A DNA stretch of 64,000 nucleotides from contig NZ_JAPDOD010000008.1 of the NCBI RefSeq assembly GCF_027587205.1, positions 62,001 to 126,000 on the forward strand, written 5' to 3'. Positions 25,897 to 34,333 of the stretch are shown here, one piece after another (the first letter of the stretch is position 1; every line of letters starts with the position of its first letter). The notes under the pieces are model-generated. The model saw only the letters and a list, made by a program, of their open reading frames with translations, was not told the DNA's origin and did no database searches. This DNA is from Solirubrobacter ginsenosidimutans (GTDB lineage: Bacteria > Actinomycetota > Thermoleophilia > Solirubrobacterales > Solirubrobacteraceae). Position numbers and translations under genes: made by a program.

Positions 25897-26918
25897 ATCC
25901 GTTGCACCTGTTCGAGAAGGGAGGGGAGATCACGCGCGCCGGCAAGGGCGTCGATGTCGTCCTGGATCGCCGCCATCGCGCGGGTGACCGGGCGGTAGTT
26001 CGGATCGAGGCCCAGCGGCGTCCACCACAGCAAGCGATGGCTCAGGCGCGAGAGCCGCTGCACCGCGTGGGCCATCACGGCGGGGTCGCCGCGTTCGAGG
26101 CCGTCGGAGAGGACGATCGTCAGCGCGCCGCGGGCGCGGTCGGCGTAGCGCGGCGTGTCGAGGAACTCCTGCAGCGCCGGGCCGATGCGGGTGCCGCCGT
26201 CGGCGTCCTCGACGGTCTCGGATACGTTGGCGAGCGCATGGTCGACGTCGCGGGTGCGCAGCTGCTTGGTGATCCGCGTCAGGCGGGTGCCGAACGTGAA
26301 CGTCTCCGCCTGCGCGGCCCAGGCGAAGCGCAGATAGTCCGGTACCTGCGGGCGCAGCGAGCCGGAGACGTCGATCAACAGCAGCAGCGGGCGCGTGCGC
26401 TGCGGCCGGTCGCGGCGGGCCAGGTGGGTGATCTCGCCGGTGCGCGTCGCGGCGCGCAGCGTCCGGCGGAGGTCGATCTGCGGGCCACTGCGCGCCGGCC
26501 GGTGGCGCCGCGAGCGGATCGTCGGCAGGTGTTCGCGGATCGCCTTGCGCAGCGCGGCGAGGTCCTCGGCCGTGGGGTCGTAGGTGCGGCGGTTGGCGAG
26601 GTCGTGGACGCTCGCGCTGCGGCCGGTGCCCTCGGAGAGCTGGACGGGGTGCAGCTCGCCGTCGGCCTTGGGCCGCGGCGCCTGCTCCTCGCCCTCCTCC
26701 TGGGACTCGTGCTGCGGCGGGGCGCCGGCGAACCACTGCGCGAACAGCACGTCGAACGCCGGGAGGTCGTCGACGCGGGTCACGAGGGTCACGCGCGCCA
26801 GCCAGTAGAGGCGGGTGATGTCGGCCGGCGGGTTGTCGCGCAACGCGGTCAGGAAGTCGATCCGCTTCTCCGGGATCGGGCTCCACGCGTCGAGGAACCC
26901 GTCGAGCACCGCAGTCAC
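25893..26918 (-). CDS. coxE: CoxE-like VWA-domain protein
   Basis: A 341-aa protein of the CoxE family. The C-terminal half is a von Willebrand A domain with the MIDAS motif DVSGS (PLLLLIDVSGSLRPQ), a later Thr (GGTRIG) and Asp (IVLSDGLERGD). The N-terminal half is charged and includes a Glu-rich segment. CoxE acts with the AAA ATPase CoxD to insert or modify the metal centre of carbon-monoxide-dehydrogenase-type enzymes. The GTG start shares bases with the CoxD-like stop (GTGA). Confidence 0.9.
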   Translation of the reverse strand: MTAVLDGFLDAWSPIPEKRIDFLTALRDNPPADITRLYWLARVTLVTRVDDLPAFDVLFAQWFAGAPPQHESQEEGEEQAPRPKADGELHPVQLSEGTGRSASVHDLANRRTYDPTAEDLAALRKAIREHLPTIRSRRHRPARSGPQIDLRRTLRAATRTGEITHLARRDRPQRTRPLLLLIDVSGSLRPQVPDYLRFAWAAQAETFTFGTRLTRITKQLRTRDVDHALANVSETVEDADGGTRIGPALQEFLDTPRYADRARGALTIVLSDGLERGDPAVMAHAVQRLSRLSHRLLWWTPLGLDPNYRPVTRAMAAIQDDIDALAGARDLPSLLEQVQRI

Positions 26919-27754
26919 AGGCCGAGGGCCTCCGCGTGCTCCAGGACGACGTCGGTGTCCTCGGCCTCCTTGAGCAGGAGCCCGAGCGAGCGGCGCAGCG
27001 CCAGCGGCCACGGCGCGCCCTCGCCGGTGAGCAGCTTCGCCGCCTGGGCCCAGTCGATCGTCTCGGCGATGCCGGGCGGCTTGATCAGCTTCAGCGCGCG
27101 CACGCCGGTGACGGCCGCGACCAGTGACGCGGCGGCCTCGTCCGCCAGGCCCGGCACGCGCGCGTCGATGATCGCCCGCTCGCGCTCGGCCTCGGGGAAC
27201 GCGATCCAGTGATAGAGGCAGCGGCGCTTGAGCGCGTCGTGCAGCTCGCGCGTCCGGTTGGAGGTGAGCACCACGATCGGCGGCTCGACCGCCGCGATCG
27301 TCCCGAGCTCGGGGATCGTGATCTGGAAGTCGGAGAGGAACTCGAGCAGGAACGCCTCGAACTCCGAGTCCGCGCGGTCGATCTCGTCGATCAGCAGCAC
27401 GCACGGCGTGCGCAGCGCGCGCAGCAGTGGGCGCTCCATCAGGTACGCGTCGGCGTAGAGGTCGCCGACCGGGCGGCCTTCTGCCTCGCACGAACGGATC
27501 GCCAGCAGCTGCTTGGGGTGATCCCACTCGTAGAGCGCCTGCGCCGCGTCCAGCCCCTCGTAGCACTGCAGCCGGATCAGCTCACGGTTCTGCGTGCGCG
27601 CGAGCACCTTCGCCAGCTCGGTCTTGCCCACGCCCGGCTCGCCCTCGAGGATCAAGGGCCGGCCGAGCGAGAGCGCGAGGTGGACCGCGGTGAGCAGTCC
27701 CTCGTCGGCGAGGTACCGCTCCTCCGCGAACCGCCGTTGGAGGTCTTCGGTCAC
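26915..27754 (-). CDS. coxD: CoxD/MoxR-type AAA ATPase
   Basis: A 279-aa AAA+ ATPase of the MoxR group. It has Walker A GEPGVGKT (residues 38-45), Walker B LLIDEIDRAD, sensor 1 TSNRTRELHDAL and an arginine finger region ALKRRCLYHW. CoxD-type ATPases are chaperones that help build the molybdenum active site; in CO dehydrogenase CoxD helps make the [CuSMoO2] centre. The gene lies between the split molybdopterin subunit and the CoxE-like gene, with GTGA overlaps on both sides. Confidence 0.93.
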   Translation of the reverse strand: MTEDLQRRFAEERYLADEGLLTAVHLALSLGRPLILEGEPGVGKTELAKVLARTQNRELIRLQCYEGLDAAQALYEWDHPKQLLAIRSCEAEGRPVGDLYADAYLMERPLLRALRTPCVLLIDEIDRADSEFEAFLLEFLSDFQITIPELGTIAAVEPPIVVLTSNRTRELHDALKRRCLYHWIAFPEAERERAIIDARVPGLADEAAASLVAAVTGVRALKLIKPPGIAETIDWAQAAKLLTGEGAPWPLALRRSLGLLLKEAEDTDVVLEHAEALGL

Positions 27755-28758
27755 GCGGTGGCCCGCAGCGCGTCGAGCCCGCGCAGCACCCGCTCAGGCG
27801 TGAAGGGCATCTCCTCCAGCCGCACCCCGCAGGCGTCGAAGATCGCGTTGGCGATCGCCGGGATCGGCGCGTTGGCGGTCATCTCGCCGATGCCCTTGGC
27901 TCCGAAGGGCCCGCTGGCGGCGGGGAACTCGATGATCTGGGACTCCATCACCGCGTTGTCCGCCGGCCCGGGCATCAGGTACTCCTCGAAGTCCCGCGGC
28001 CCGTGGTCGCGGTTCGGGTAGTAGGGCTCGGTCGTCTCGAACAGCGCGTGCGAGATGCCCATCCAGGCGCCGCCCTCGATCTGCTGCTTGGCCATCGCGG
28101 GGTTGATCGCGCGACCGACCTCGTAGACGTTGTGCAGCGCGGTGACCTCGACAACGCCGGTCTCGTCGTCGACGGTCACGTCGGCGACGGTGCAGGCGTG
28201 CGCCTGGCAGGAGTCCGGGTTCATCTCGCCCGTCTCGGGCACCGGGTAGGAGCGTTCCTTGAGGAAGATGCCCCGCCCGGAGATCGTGCGGCCGAGCTTG
28301 AAGTGCGCGGCCAGCGCGAGGTCGACGACGTGGATCTTCTTCTCGTCGGAGCCCTTGAGCTTGATGAAGCCGGTGCCGTCGGTCTCGAGGTCCTCGGCGT
28401 CGACCTCGAGCTCCTCCGCGGCGGCCGAGAGCATCGCCTCACGCGCCTCCTGGGCGGCCATGATCACCGCGTTGCCGACGCGGTGGGTGCCGCGCGACGC
28501 GAACGTCCCCATGCAGTGCGGGCCCGTGTCGGTGTCGGCGGTGTCGACGATGATGTTCTCGTAGGGGAGGCCGAGCGTCTCGGCCGCGACCTGCGCGGCG
28601 ACGGTCTTCAGGCCCTGGCCGAGGTCCACCGACGACAGCGAGACGACGAAGTTGCCGGTCGTCGTCGCGTGCACCAGCGCCTGGGTCGGGTCCCCGCCCA
28701 GGTTCATGCCGGTCGGGTAGTTGACGGACGCGTACCCGCGTCCCGTAAGGATCGCCAT
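27751..28758 (-). CDS. Molybdenum hydroxylase, molybdopterin subunit, C-terminal half (NdhM-like)
   Basis: A 335-aa polypeptide equal to the C-terminal half of a xanthine-dehydrogenase-type molybdopterin subunit. It begins exactly where the second molybdopterin domain starts (LTGRGYASVNYPTG). It has the cofactor-contacting DLGQG and the catalytic Glu region PFGAKGIGE. The other half is a separate gene just upstream, with the stop and start fused as TGATG. The sizes (443 and 335 aa) are close to the large and medium subunits of nicotinate dehydrogenase of Eubacterium barkeri, in which this subunit is also split. Substrate not known. Confidence 0.88.
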   Translation of the reverse strand: MAILTGRGYASVNYPTGMNLGGDPTQALVHATTTGNFVVSLSSVDLGQGLKTVAAQVAAETLGLPYENIIVDTADTDTGPHCMGTFASRGTHRVGNAVIMAAQEAREAMLSAAAEELEVDAEDLETDGTGFIKLKGSDEKKIHVVDLALAAHFKLGRTISGRGIFLKERSYPVPETGEMNPDSCQAHACTVADVTVDDETGVVEVTALHNVYEVGRAINPAMAKQQIEGGAWMGISHALFETTEPYYPNRDHGPRDFEEYLMPGPADNAVMESQIIEFPAASGPFGAKGIGEMTANAPIPAIANAIFDACGVRLEEMPFTPERVLRGLDALRATA

Positions 28759-30089
28759 CAGCGCGCCTCCTGCGACGACATCGACCGGTACTCCGCGCCC
28801 AGCTCGTGCCCGACGAGCTCCGCGGCCTTCTGGATGACCTCGATCAGCGCCGTGCCCTCGGCGATCTTGCGGTGCGCCTTCATGTCGCCGTCGCGGTAGG
28901 CGTTCTTCAGCCGCAGCTCCAACGGGTCCAGCTCCAGCGCCCGCGCGATCCGGTCCATCTGCGTCTCCAGCGCGAAGTCCCCGATCGTCACGCCGAAGCC
29001 GCGCATCGCGCTCGACGGCGTGCGGTTGGTGTAGATGCAGTAGGAGTCGACGTAGACGTTGGGGATGTTGTACGGGCCGGGCATGTGCGCCGCGGCCTTG
29101 GTCGTCGCGTACGGGCTGTGGCGCGAGTAGGCGCCGGCGTCGGCGTAGAGCGTGACCTTGCGGGCGACGATCCGCCCGTCGTTCATCACGCCGTCCTTGA
29201 TGTAGATCCGCTCGGCGGCGCGCGGCGAGGAGACCTGCATCTCCTCCTCGCGGTCGTAGACGAACTTGACCGGCTTGTTGGTCGCCATCGCGGCGACGCA
29301 GGCGATCGGCTCGACGATCACGTCGACCTTGCCGCCGAAGCCGCCGCCGACGGTCCCGCCGACGACCTGCAGCTTGCCGAACGGCACGTCGATGATCAGC
29401 GCGGTGTTGTCGAGCGTGAAGAAGCACGCCTGCGTGTCGGAGTGGATCTTCAGCCGGCCGCTGGCCTGGGGGATGACGATGCAGCCCGTCGTCTCCGTCG
29501 GCGCCTGCTCGATCGGCCGCGACTGGTAGCGCCACTCGAAGACGTGGTCGGCCTGGGCGAAGCCCTCCTCGACGTCGCCGAAGCGCACGCGCCGGCAGTG
29601 GTAGTCCTCGTAGATGAAGTGGTTGGTCCCGTGCGGCTTGATCACCGGCGCCTCGGGGGTCAGCGCCTCCTCGACGTCGAGCACGTGCGGGAGATCCTCG
29701 TAGGTGACCTTGACCGCGGCGGCGCCTTCGCGGGCGGCGCGCTCGGAGGTCGCCACGACGGCGACGATCGGCTCGCCCCGGTACATCACCTTGCCCTCGG
29801 CCAGCACGGGCTCGTCGTCGTAGCCGACGTTGATCAGCTTCAGGACCGTGTACCAGTTGTTCGGCACGTCCTTGTAGGTGAGGACCTTCACGACGCCCTT
29901 GACCTGCTCGGCGGCGCTCGTGTCGACGTCGACGAGCGTCGCGTGATGGCGCTCGGACCGGTGCATGCGCAGGTGCAGCAGCCCGGTCGGGTTGACGTCC
30001 TCGAAGTACTGGGTGCGACCGGTGACGTGGCCCAGCGCGTCCGAGCGCTGGACCGGCTTGCCGATGACGTTGAAGCCGTTGGTGCTCAT
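28758..30089 (-). CDS. Molybdenum hydroxylase, molybdopterin subunit, N-terminal half (NdhL-like)
   Basis: A 443-aa polypeptide equal to the N-terminal half of a molybdopterin-binding hydroxylase subunit. It has the a/b-hammerhead (GRTQYFEDVNPTGLLHLRMHRS), PIEQAPTETTGCIV, VGGTVGGGFGGKVD and the segment around SAMRGFGVTIGDFALE. It ends after the domain-closing helix (LIEVIQKAAELVGHELG), and the next half begins at once, so the break is at a natural domain boundary. Start ATG at 30089 overlaps the 2Fe-2S subunit stop as ATGA. It should hydroxylate an activated C-H next to nitrogen using water. Confidence 0.9.
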   Translation of the reverse strand: MSTNGFNVIGKPVQRSDALGHVTGRTQYFEDVNPTGLLHLRMHRSERHHATLVDVDTSAAEQVKGVVKVLTYKDVPNNWYTVLKLINVGYDDEPVLAEGKVMYRGEPIVAVVATSERAAREGAAAVKVTYEDLPHVLDVEEALTPEAPVIKPHGTNHFIYEDYHCRRVRFGDVEEGFAQADHVFEWRYQSRPIEQAPTETTGCIVIPQASGRLKIHSDTQACFFTLDNTALIIDVPFGKLQVVGGTVGGGFGGKVDVIVEPIACVAAMATNKPVKFVYDREEEMQVSSPRAAERIYIKDGVMNDGRIVARKVTLYADAGAYSRHSPYATTKAAAHMPGPYNIPNVYVDSYCIYTNRTPSSAMRGFGVTIGDFALETQMDRIARALELDPLELRLKNAYRDGDMKAHRKIAEGTALIEVIQKAAELVGHELGAEYRSMSSQEAR

Positions 30090-30565
30090 GCCACCGCCAT
30101 CCGCTCGGCCGCGTCGAGGATCGCTTGAATGATGCTCTCGTAGCCCGTGCAGCGGCAGACGTTCCCGCTGATCGCGCGCACGACGTCCGCGCGGGTGGGG
30201 GTGGGGTTGTCGGCGAGCAGGGCCTCGGCGGCCATGATCATCCCCGGCGTGCAGAATCCGCACTGGGTGGCGAAGCCGTCCAGGAACGCCTGCTGCAGCG
30301 GCGCCAGCGTGCCGTCGGTGGGCGTCACGCCCTCGAGCGTCTTCACGCGCGAGCCGTTGACGGTCTCCACCGGCACCAGGCAGGACATGACGGCGTCGCC
30401 GTCGAGCAGGCACGTGCACGTGCCGCACGTCCCGACGCCGCACCCGCGCTTGGTCGCGGTCAGGCCGAGCGTGTCGCGTAGCGCGCTGAGCAGCGTGGTG
30501 CCGGGCTTGGCGATGAACTCCTCGTCGGATCCGTTGACTTCGAGCTCGATGACTGTTGACGGCAT
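30086..30565 (-). CDS. Molybdenum hydroxylase, 2Fe-2S subunit
   Basis: A 159-aa small subunit with two [2Fe-2S] clusters. A plant-type ferredoxin domain has CGVGTCGTCTC followed by CLVPV. A helical domain has CGFCTPGMI and NVCRCTGYESI. It passes electrons from the molybdenum site to FAD. The start at 30565 is supported by a strong GGAGGAG site just upstream. It lies between the FAD subunit and the first molybdopterin half, the same F-S-L-M order known for nicotinate dehydrogenase genes. Confidence 0.94.
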   Translation of the reverse strand: MPSTVIELEVNGSDEEFIAKPGTTLLSALRDTLGLTATKRGCGVGTCGTCTCLLDGDAVMSCLVPVETVNGSRVKTLEGVTPTDGTLAPLQQAFLDGFATQCGFCTPGMIMAAEALLADNPTPTRADVVRAISGNVCRCTGYESIIQAILDAAERMAVA

Positions 30566-30569
30566 GCGC

Positions 30570-31277
30570 TTACTCCTCCGTGAGCGCTCGGCGGACGTGG
30601 ACCGGGAGAACGCGGCGGCGATACCACGCGCTGGCGTAGGCGTCGTCGAACGGGTCGGCGGCCTCGACGGACAGCTCGGCGGCCTTGGCGATGTCACCTT
30701 CGGCCAGCGCCGCCTCGGCGGCGGTGGCCCGGACCGGCCGCGGCGCGACGCCGCCGAGCGCGATCCGCGCGCCGTCGGAGGCGACCGTGACGATCGAGGC
30801 GGAGTTCTGGCGCCGGCGCATCGCCTTCGTGTAGAACCAGCGCTCGGGCTCCTTGAAGCTGATCGACGTGACCAGGCCCTCGGCTTCGAGCACGCCGACC
30901 TCGCGGGCCCCGTCGGCGTCGATGATGCTCACCGTGGCGTCGAGCGCGAGCAGGCAAACGGCCAGGTCGCCGTGCGGCTGGCGGGCGAACAGGTTGCCGC
31001 CGATCGTGGCAAGGTTGCGGATCGTCGGGGACGCGATCGACTCGATCGCATCGTGCAGGAACGGGACCTCGCGGCCGACCCGCGCGAGCGTCGTGGCGGC
31101 GCCGATCGTCAGCGTGTCACCGTCGCGCTCGATGCCGGTCAGACCCACCCGGCGCAGGCTGACCAGCGACGTCGTCGGCCCCACGTGCGGCATCACCGAC
31201 GTCCCGCCGGCGAGCAGGACGCCGGCGCCGAGCAGGCCGACGGCCTCGTCGACGGACTCCGGAAGATGCACGTTCAT
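30570..31277 (-). CDS. Molybdenum hydroxylase, FAD subunit
   Basis: A 235-aa FAD-binding subunit of the CoxM/XdhB type. FAD motifs are visible: VLLAGGTSVMPHV and TIRNLATIGGNLFARQPHGDLAVCLLALDA. It is shorter than usual (about 280-290 aa), with a trimmed C-terminal CO_deh_flav_C domain (RWFYTKAMRRRQNSASIVTVA and WYRRRVLPVHVRRAL are kept). FAD passes electrons to NAD or another acceptor. ATGA overlap with the fumarylacetoacetase-like gene upstream. Confidence 0.92.
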   Translation of the reverse strand: MNVHLPESVDEAVGLLGAGVLLAGGTSVMPHVGPTTSLVSLRRVGLTGIERDGDTLTIGAATTLARVGREVPFLHDAIESIASPTIRNLATIGGNLFARQPHGDLAVCLLALDATVSIIDADGAREVGVLEAEGLVTSISFKEPERWFYTKAMRRRQNSASIVTVASDGARIALGGVAPRPVRATAAEAALAEGDIAKAAELSVEAADPFDDAYASAWYRRRVLPVHVRRALTEE

Positions 31278-31897
31278 GCCTCGATCACCGGGTTGCGCAG
31301 CACCCCGACCCCCTCGATCTCGCATTCGACCACGTCACCCTGCTTCAGGGAGCGCTTGGGCTCCATGAACTCGCCGCACCCCCACGGCGTGCCCGTGAGG
31401 ATCACGTCGCCGGCCTCGAGCGTGAAGGAGTGCGAGCAGAAGCTGATCAGCTCCGCGACGCCGAAGATCATCTCCGAGGTGTTGGAGTCCTGCATGACCT
31501 CGCCGTTGACCCGCGTGATCAGCTTGAGGTTCTGCGGGTCCTCGACCTGCACGAGCTCGGAGCCGAGCGGGCAGAAGGTGTCCAGCGACTTCGCGCGCAC
31601 CCACTGGCCGTCGGCGAACTGGACGTCGCGGGCGGAGACGTCGTTGGCGACGGTGTAGCCGCGGACGTAGGAGAGCGCGTCGGCTTCCGCGACGTCCTTC
31701 GCGTCGCGGTCGATGACGACGGCGAGCTCGACCTCCCAGTCGACGCGCTCGGTGATCGCGCGGGGAATCCGGATCTCGTCACCGTCGCCGATCACCGCCG
31801 TCGTGAACTTCGTGAACACGAGCGGTTTCTCGGGCGGCGTCGCGCCCGATTCCCGCACGTGATCCATGTAGTTCAGTCCGATCGCAACGATCTTCAT
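31274..31897 (-). CDS. Fumarylacetoacetate hydrolase family protein
   Basis: A 207-aa FAH-fold enzyme. The metal-binding acids are in VDWEVELAVVID and VRGYTVANDVSARD. FTLEAGDVILTGTPWGCG is the usual C-terminal signature. Members hydrolyse or decarboxylate 2-oxo acids, or tautomerise or hydrate their enols. As the first enzyme of the molybdenum hydroxylase operon it probably handles an open-chain oxo-acid from the same pathway. It overlaps the regulator gene upstream as ATGA. Confidence 0.9.
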   Translation of the reverse strand: MKIVAIGLNYMDHVRESGATPPEKPLVFTKFTTAVIGDGDEIRIPRAITERVDWEVELAVVIDRDAKDVAEADALSYVRGYTVANDVSARDVQFADGQWVRAKSLDTFCPLGSELVQVEDPQNLKLITRVNGEVMQDSNTSEMIFGVAELISFCSHSFTLEAGDVILTGTPWGCGEFMEPKRSLKQGDVVECEIEGVGVLRNPVIEA

Positions 31898-32592
31898 TCC
31901 GTCACCGCCCGTTCGACGTTCTCCAAGTGCTGCAGCATCGCGGCATACGCCGCATCGGGTTCGTGGGCCGCGATGGCGGCCACGATGTCCCGGTGGTCGT
32001 GCGCGCTCTGCTCGCGCACGGGGCCGAGGCGGCCGGTGCGCCGCCGGCTGGCGATGCCCATCCCCGCGATCGACTCGAGCAGCCGCTCGAGCACGGCGTT
32101 GTTCGCCGCCTGGGCGATCCGCGCGTGCAGCTCGATGTCGGCCCACATGAAGGCCTCGGCGTCGCCGAGGGCGCTCGCGCTCGCCTCCGCGCACTGGTGC
32201 AGCTCTTGAGCTTCGGCTTCGGTGATGCGCTGCGCGGCGAGCTTGGCGAGACCCGGCTCGACCAGCTTGCGCGCCTCGAAGAGCTGCTGGAGGCCGGAGT
32301 CGCTCAGCGCCAGGACCAGGCCCACCGAGCGCATCAGCGACCCGGGCTGCAGGTTCGTCAGGTACGTGCCGTCGCCGTGGCGCATCTCGGCCACGCCGAG
32401 CATCGCCAGCGCGCGCAGCGCCTCGCGCAGGGAGGAGCGGCTGACGCCCATCGTCGCGGCGAGTTCGCGCTCCGGCGGAAGGCGGTCGCCCGCCTTGAGC
32501 TGGCGCTCGGTGATCAGGTCGATCAGGCGCGCGGCGATCTGATCGGGCAGCGCGTCGCGGGTGACCGTGCCGAAGGCAATTGGCCGGACCAT
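31894..32592 (-). CDS. GntR-family regulator (FadR/FCD type)
   Basis: A 232-aa regulator. The N-terminal winged helix is typical (IAARLIDLITERQLKAGDRLPPERELAATMGVSRSSLREALRAL). The C-terminal FCD ligand domain has LFEARKLVEPGLAKLAAQ and Asp/His metal-site candidates (MWADIELHARIA, SAHDHRDIVAAI). It is first in the molybdenum hydroxylase operon and divergent from the ABC transporter genes, so it probably represses both until the substrate or a product binds. ATG at 32592 is used; GTG at 32604 would add 4 residues. Confidence 0.92.
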   Translation of the reverse strand: MVRPIAFGTVTRDALPDQIAARLIDLITERQLKAGDRLPPERELAATMGVSRSSLREALRALAMLGVAEMRHGDGTYLTNLQPGSLMRSVGLVLALSDSGLQQLFEARKLVEPGLAKLAAQRITEAEAQELHQCAEASASALGDAEAFMWADIELHARIAQAANNAVLERLLESIAGMGIASRRRTGRLGPVREQSAHDHRDIVAAIAAHEPDAAYAAMLQHLENVERAVTE

Positions 32593-32599
32593 TGGACCA
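32581..32599. promoter_or_regulatory. Possible FCD-regulator operator
   Basis: TGG and CCA arms separated by 5 bases (32581-32591), with GGACCA repeated directly 8 bp apart (32586 and 32594). FCD-type regulators such as LldR and PdhR bind TGGT...ACCA sites. The site overlaps the start of the regulator gene, which would fit autoregulation. Weak evidence. Confidence 0.3.
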
Positions 32600-32666
32600 G
32601 CCACGCTATCACGCCCGTCGTTCCGGGGGACGGAGCGTGTAGGTTTGAAAACGGGATGAGGGGCGT

Positions 32667-33407
32667 ATGAGAGACCGGAATTTGGTCGAATTGGTGGGGA
32701 TTCACAAGGCGTTCGGCGACAACGTCGTCCTCGACGGCGTCGACCTGAGCGTTACCCGCGGCGAGGTGATCGTGATCGCCGGGCCTTCGGGCTCGGGCAA
32801 GTCGACGATGCTGCGCTGCGTCAACGGGCTGGAGACGGTCGACAGCGGCGAAGTCCGCTTCGACGGCCGGCCGGTGACCCCCGGCAAGGGCCTCTCCGCG
32901 TTGCGGGCCCAGATCGGGTTCGTCTTTCAGCAGTTCCACCTCTTCCCGCATATGACGGTGCTGCAGAACATCACGCTGGCACCGGTGAAGGTGAAGGGCA
33001 TCGCGGCCGACACGGCCCGGACGACGGCGCATCAGCTGCTCGAGCGGGTTGGCATCGCCGAGAAGGCCGAGCAGTTCCCGGCCGACTTGTCAGGAGGACA
33101 ACAACAGCGGGTGGCGATCGCGCGGGCGCTCGCCATGGACCCGCAGTTGATGCTCTTCGACGAGCCGACCTCGGCGCTTGACCCGGAGATGATCCGGGAG
33201 GTGCTCGACGTCATGCGCGACCTCGCGCGTGACGGCATGACGATGCTGGTCGTCACCCACGAGATGGGCTTCGCCCGCGAGGTGTGCGACCGGCTGGTGT
33301 TCATCGACGGCGGTCAGATCGTGGAGGAGGGACCGCCGGCCGAGTTCTTCGCCAACGCGCAGTCGGAGCGGGCGCGGGAATTCGTGGACAAGATCATCCA
33401 CCACTAG
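32667..33407 (+). CDS. Polar amino-acid-type ABC transporter ATPase
   Basis: A 246-aa ABC ATPase of the GlnQ/HisP group. It has Walker A GPSGSGKST, a Q-loop (GFVFQQFHLFPHMTVLQNI), the signature LSGGQQQR, Walker B LMLFDEPTSALDPE and an H-loop (VVTHEMGFA). It powers uptake by the binding protein and two permeases encoded downstream in the same direction. The cluster is divergent from the molybdenum hydroxylase operon, so the imported compound is probably its substrate. Confidence 0.95.
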   Translation: MRDRNLVELVGIHKAFGDNVVLDGVDLSVTRGEVIVIAGPSGSGKSTMLRCVNGLETVDSGEVRFDGRPVTPGKGLSALRAQIGFVFQQFHLFPHMTVLQNITLAPVKVKGIAADTARTTAHQLLERVGIAEKAEQFPADLSGGQQQRVAIARALAMDPQLMLFDEPTSALDPEMIREVLDVMRDLARDGMTMLVVTHEMGFAREVCDRLVFIDGGQIVEEGPPAEFFANAQSERAREFVDKIIHH

Positions 33408-33421
33408 GGGAGGGCTGGGGA

Positions 33422-34330
33422 ATGCAGGTATCTCGATGGCTGGGCGTCGCGCTCAGTGCGGGTGTGCTGGCGATGGCGGGATGCGGTGGTGACGACGACG
33501 CGGGCGGTTCCGGCACGCCGGCCGCCAGTGGGTCCACGCCGGCCGCGACGGCCGAGAAGTTCGCGGCGGACACGACGTTGGGCAAGATCCAGGCCAAGGG
33601 CGAGATGACGATCGGCGTCAAGTTCGACGTGCCGCCGTTCGGCGTCAAGAACCCGCAGTCGGGCGAGGTCGAGGGCTTCGACGTGGAGATGGGCAAGGCG
33701 GTCGCCGCCAAGCTCGGCGTGAAGCCGAAGTTCATCGAGGCGATCTCCGACAACCGGATCCCGTTCCTGGAGGACGGGACGGCGGACCTGATCCTCTCGA
33801 CGATGACGATCAACGAGGAGCGGGTCGGGCAGATCGCGTTCTCGGACCCGTACTTCATCGCGCGCGGGCGGGTGCTCGTGCCGGGTGACTCGGCGATCAC
33901 CGGCGTGTCCGACCTGGCGGGCAAGAACGTCTGCACGGCACTGGGCTCGACCTACGAGGCGAACCTGAAGAAGCAGGCGCCCGACGCCAAGCTCAAGCTC
34001 GTGGACTCTTACTCGGAGTGCCTGGAACTGGTGCAGAACGGCGCGGTCGACGCGGTCTCGACCGACGACGTGATCCTCACCGGCATGATCATCCAGGACG
34101 ACACGCTCAAGCTGGTCGGCGACCAGTTGACGCAGGAGCCCTACGGCGCCGGCATCAAGAAGGACGACACCCAGATGGTCGACTTCGTCAACGGGGTCTT
34201 CAAGGGCCTCAAGGACGACGGCACCTGGGCCAAGCTCCACCAGGAGTGGATCGGCAAGTACACCGGCGAGAAGGGCGAGGTCCCCAACATCTCCGTCGAC
34301 GAAGCCGTCGAGCTCGTCAAGAACAACTGA
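33422..34330 (+). CDS. ABC transporter substrate-binding lipoprotein
   Basis: A 302-aa solute-binding protein of the amino-acid type (SBP_bac_3). A lipobox (LAMAGCGG) anchors it, and a Gly/Ala/Thr-rich linker follows. The ligand domain has MTIGVKFDVPPFGVKNPQSGEVEGFDVEMG, an Arg in STMTINEERVGQIAFSDPYF and a hinge around VSDLAGKNVCTALGST. Its ligand may be amino-acid-like, with a carboxylate; a specific compound cannot be read from the sequence. Confidence 0.94.
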   Translation: MQVSRWLGVALSAGVLAMAGCGGDDDAGGSGTPAASGSTPAATAEKFAADTTLGKIQAKGEMTIGVKFDVPPFGVKNPQSGEVEGFDVEMGKAVAAKLGVKPKFIEAISDNRIPFLEDGTADLILSTMTINEERVGQIAFSDPYFIARGRVLVPGDSAITGVSDLAGKNVCTALGSTYEANLKKQAPDAKLKLVDSYSECLELVQNGAVDAVSTDDVILTGMIIQDDTLKLVGDQLTQEPYGAGIKKDDTQMVDFVNGVFKGLKDDGTWAKLHQEWIGKYTGEKGEVPNISVDEAVELVKNN

Positions 34331-34333
34331 GCG

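Noticed and set aside
27751..30089. Reading the two molybdopterin genes as one gene broken by a sequencing frameshift
   Set aside because: The break is exactly between the two known domains, both sides have proper stop and start codons in TGATG, and a natural split of the same kind is known in nicotinate dehydrogenase. A frameshift cannot be fully excluded without relatives.
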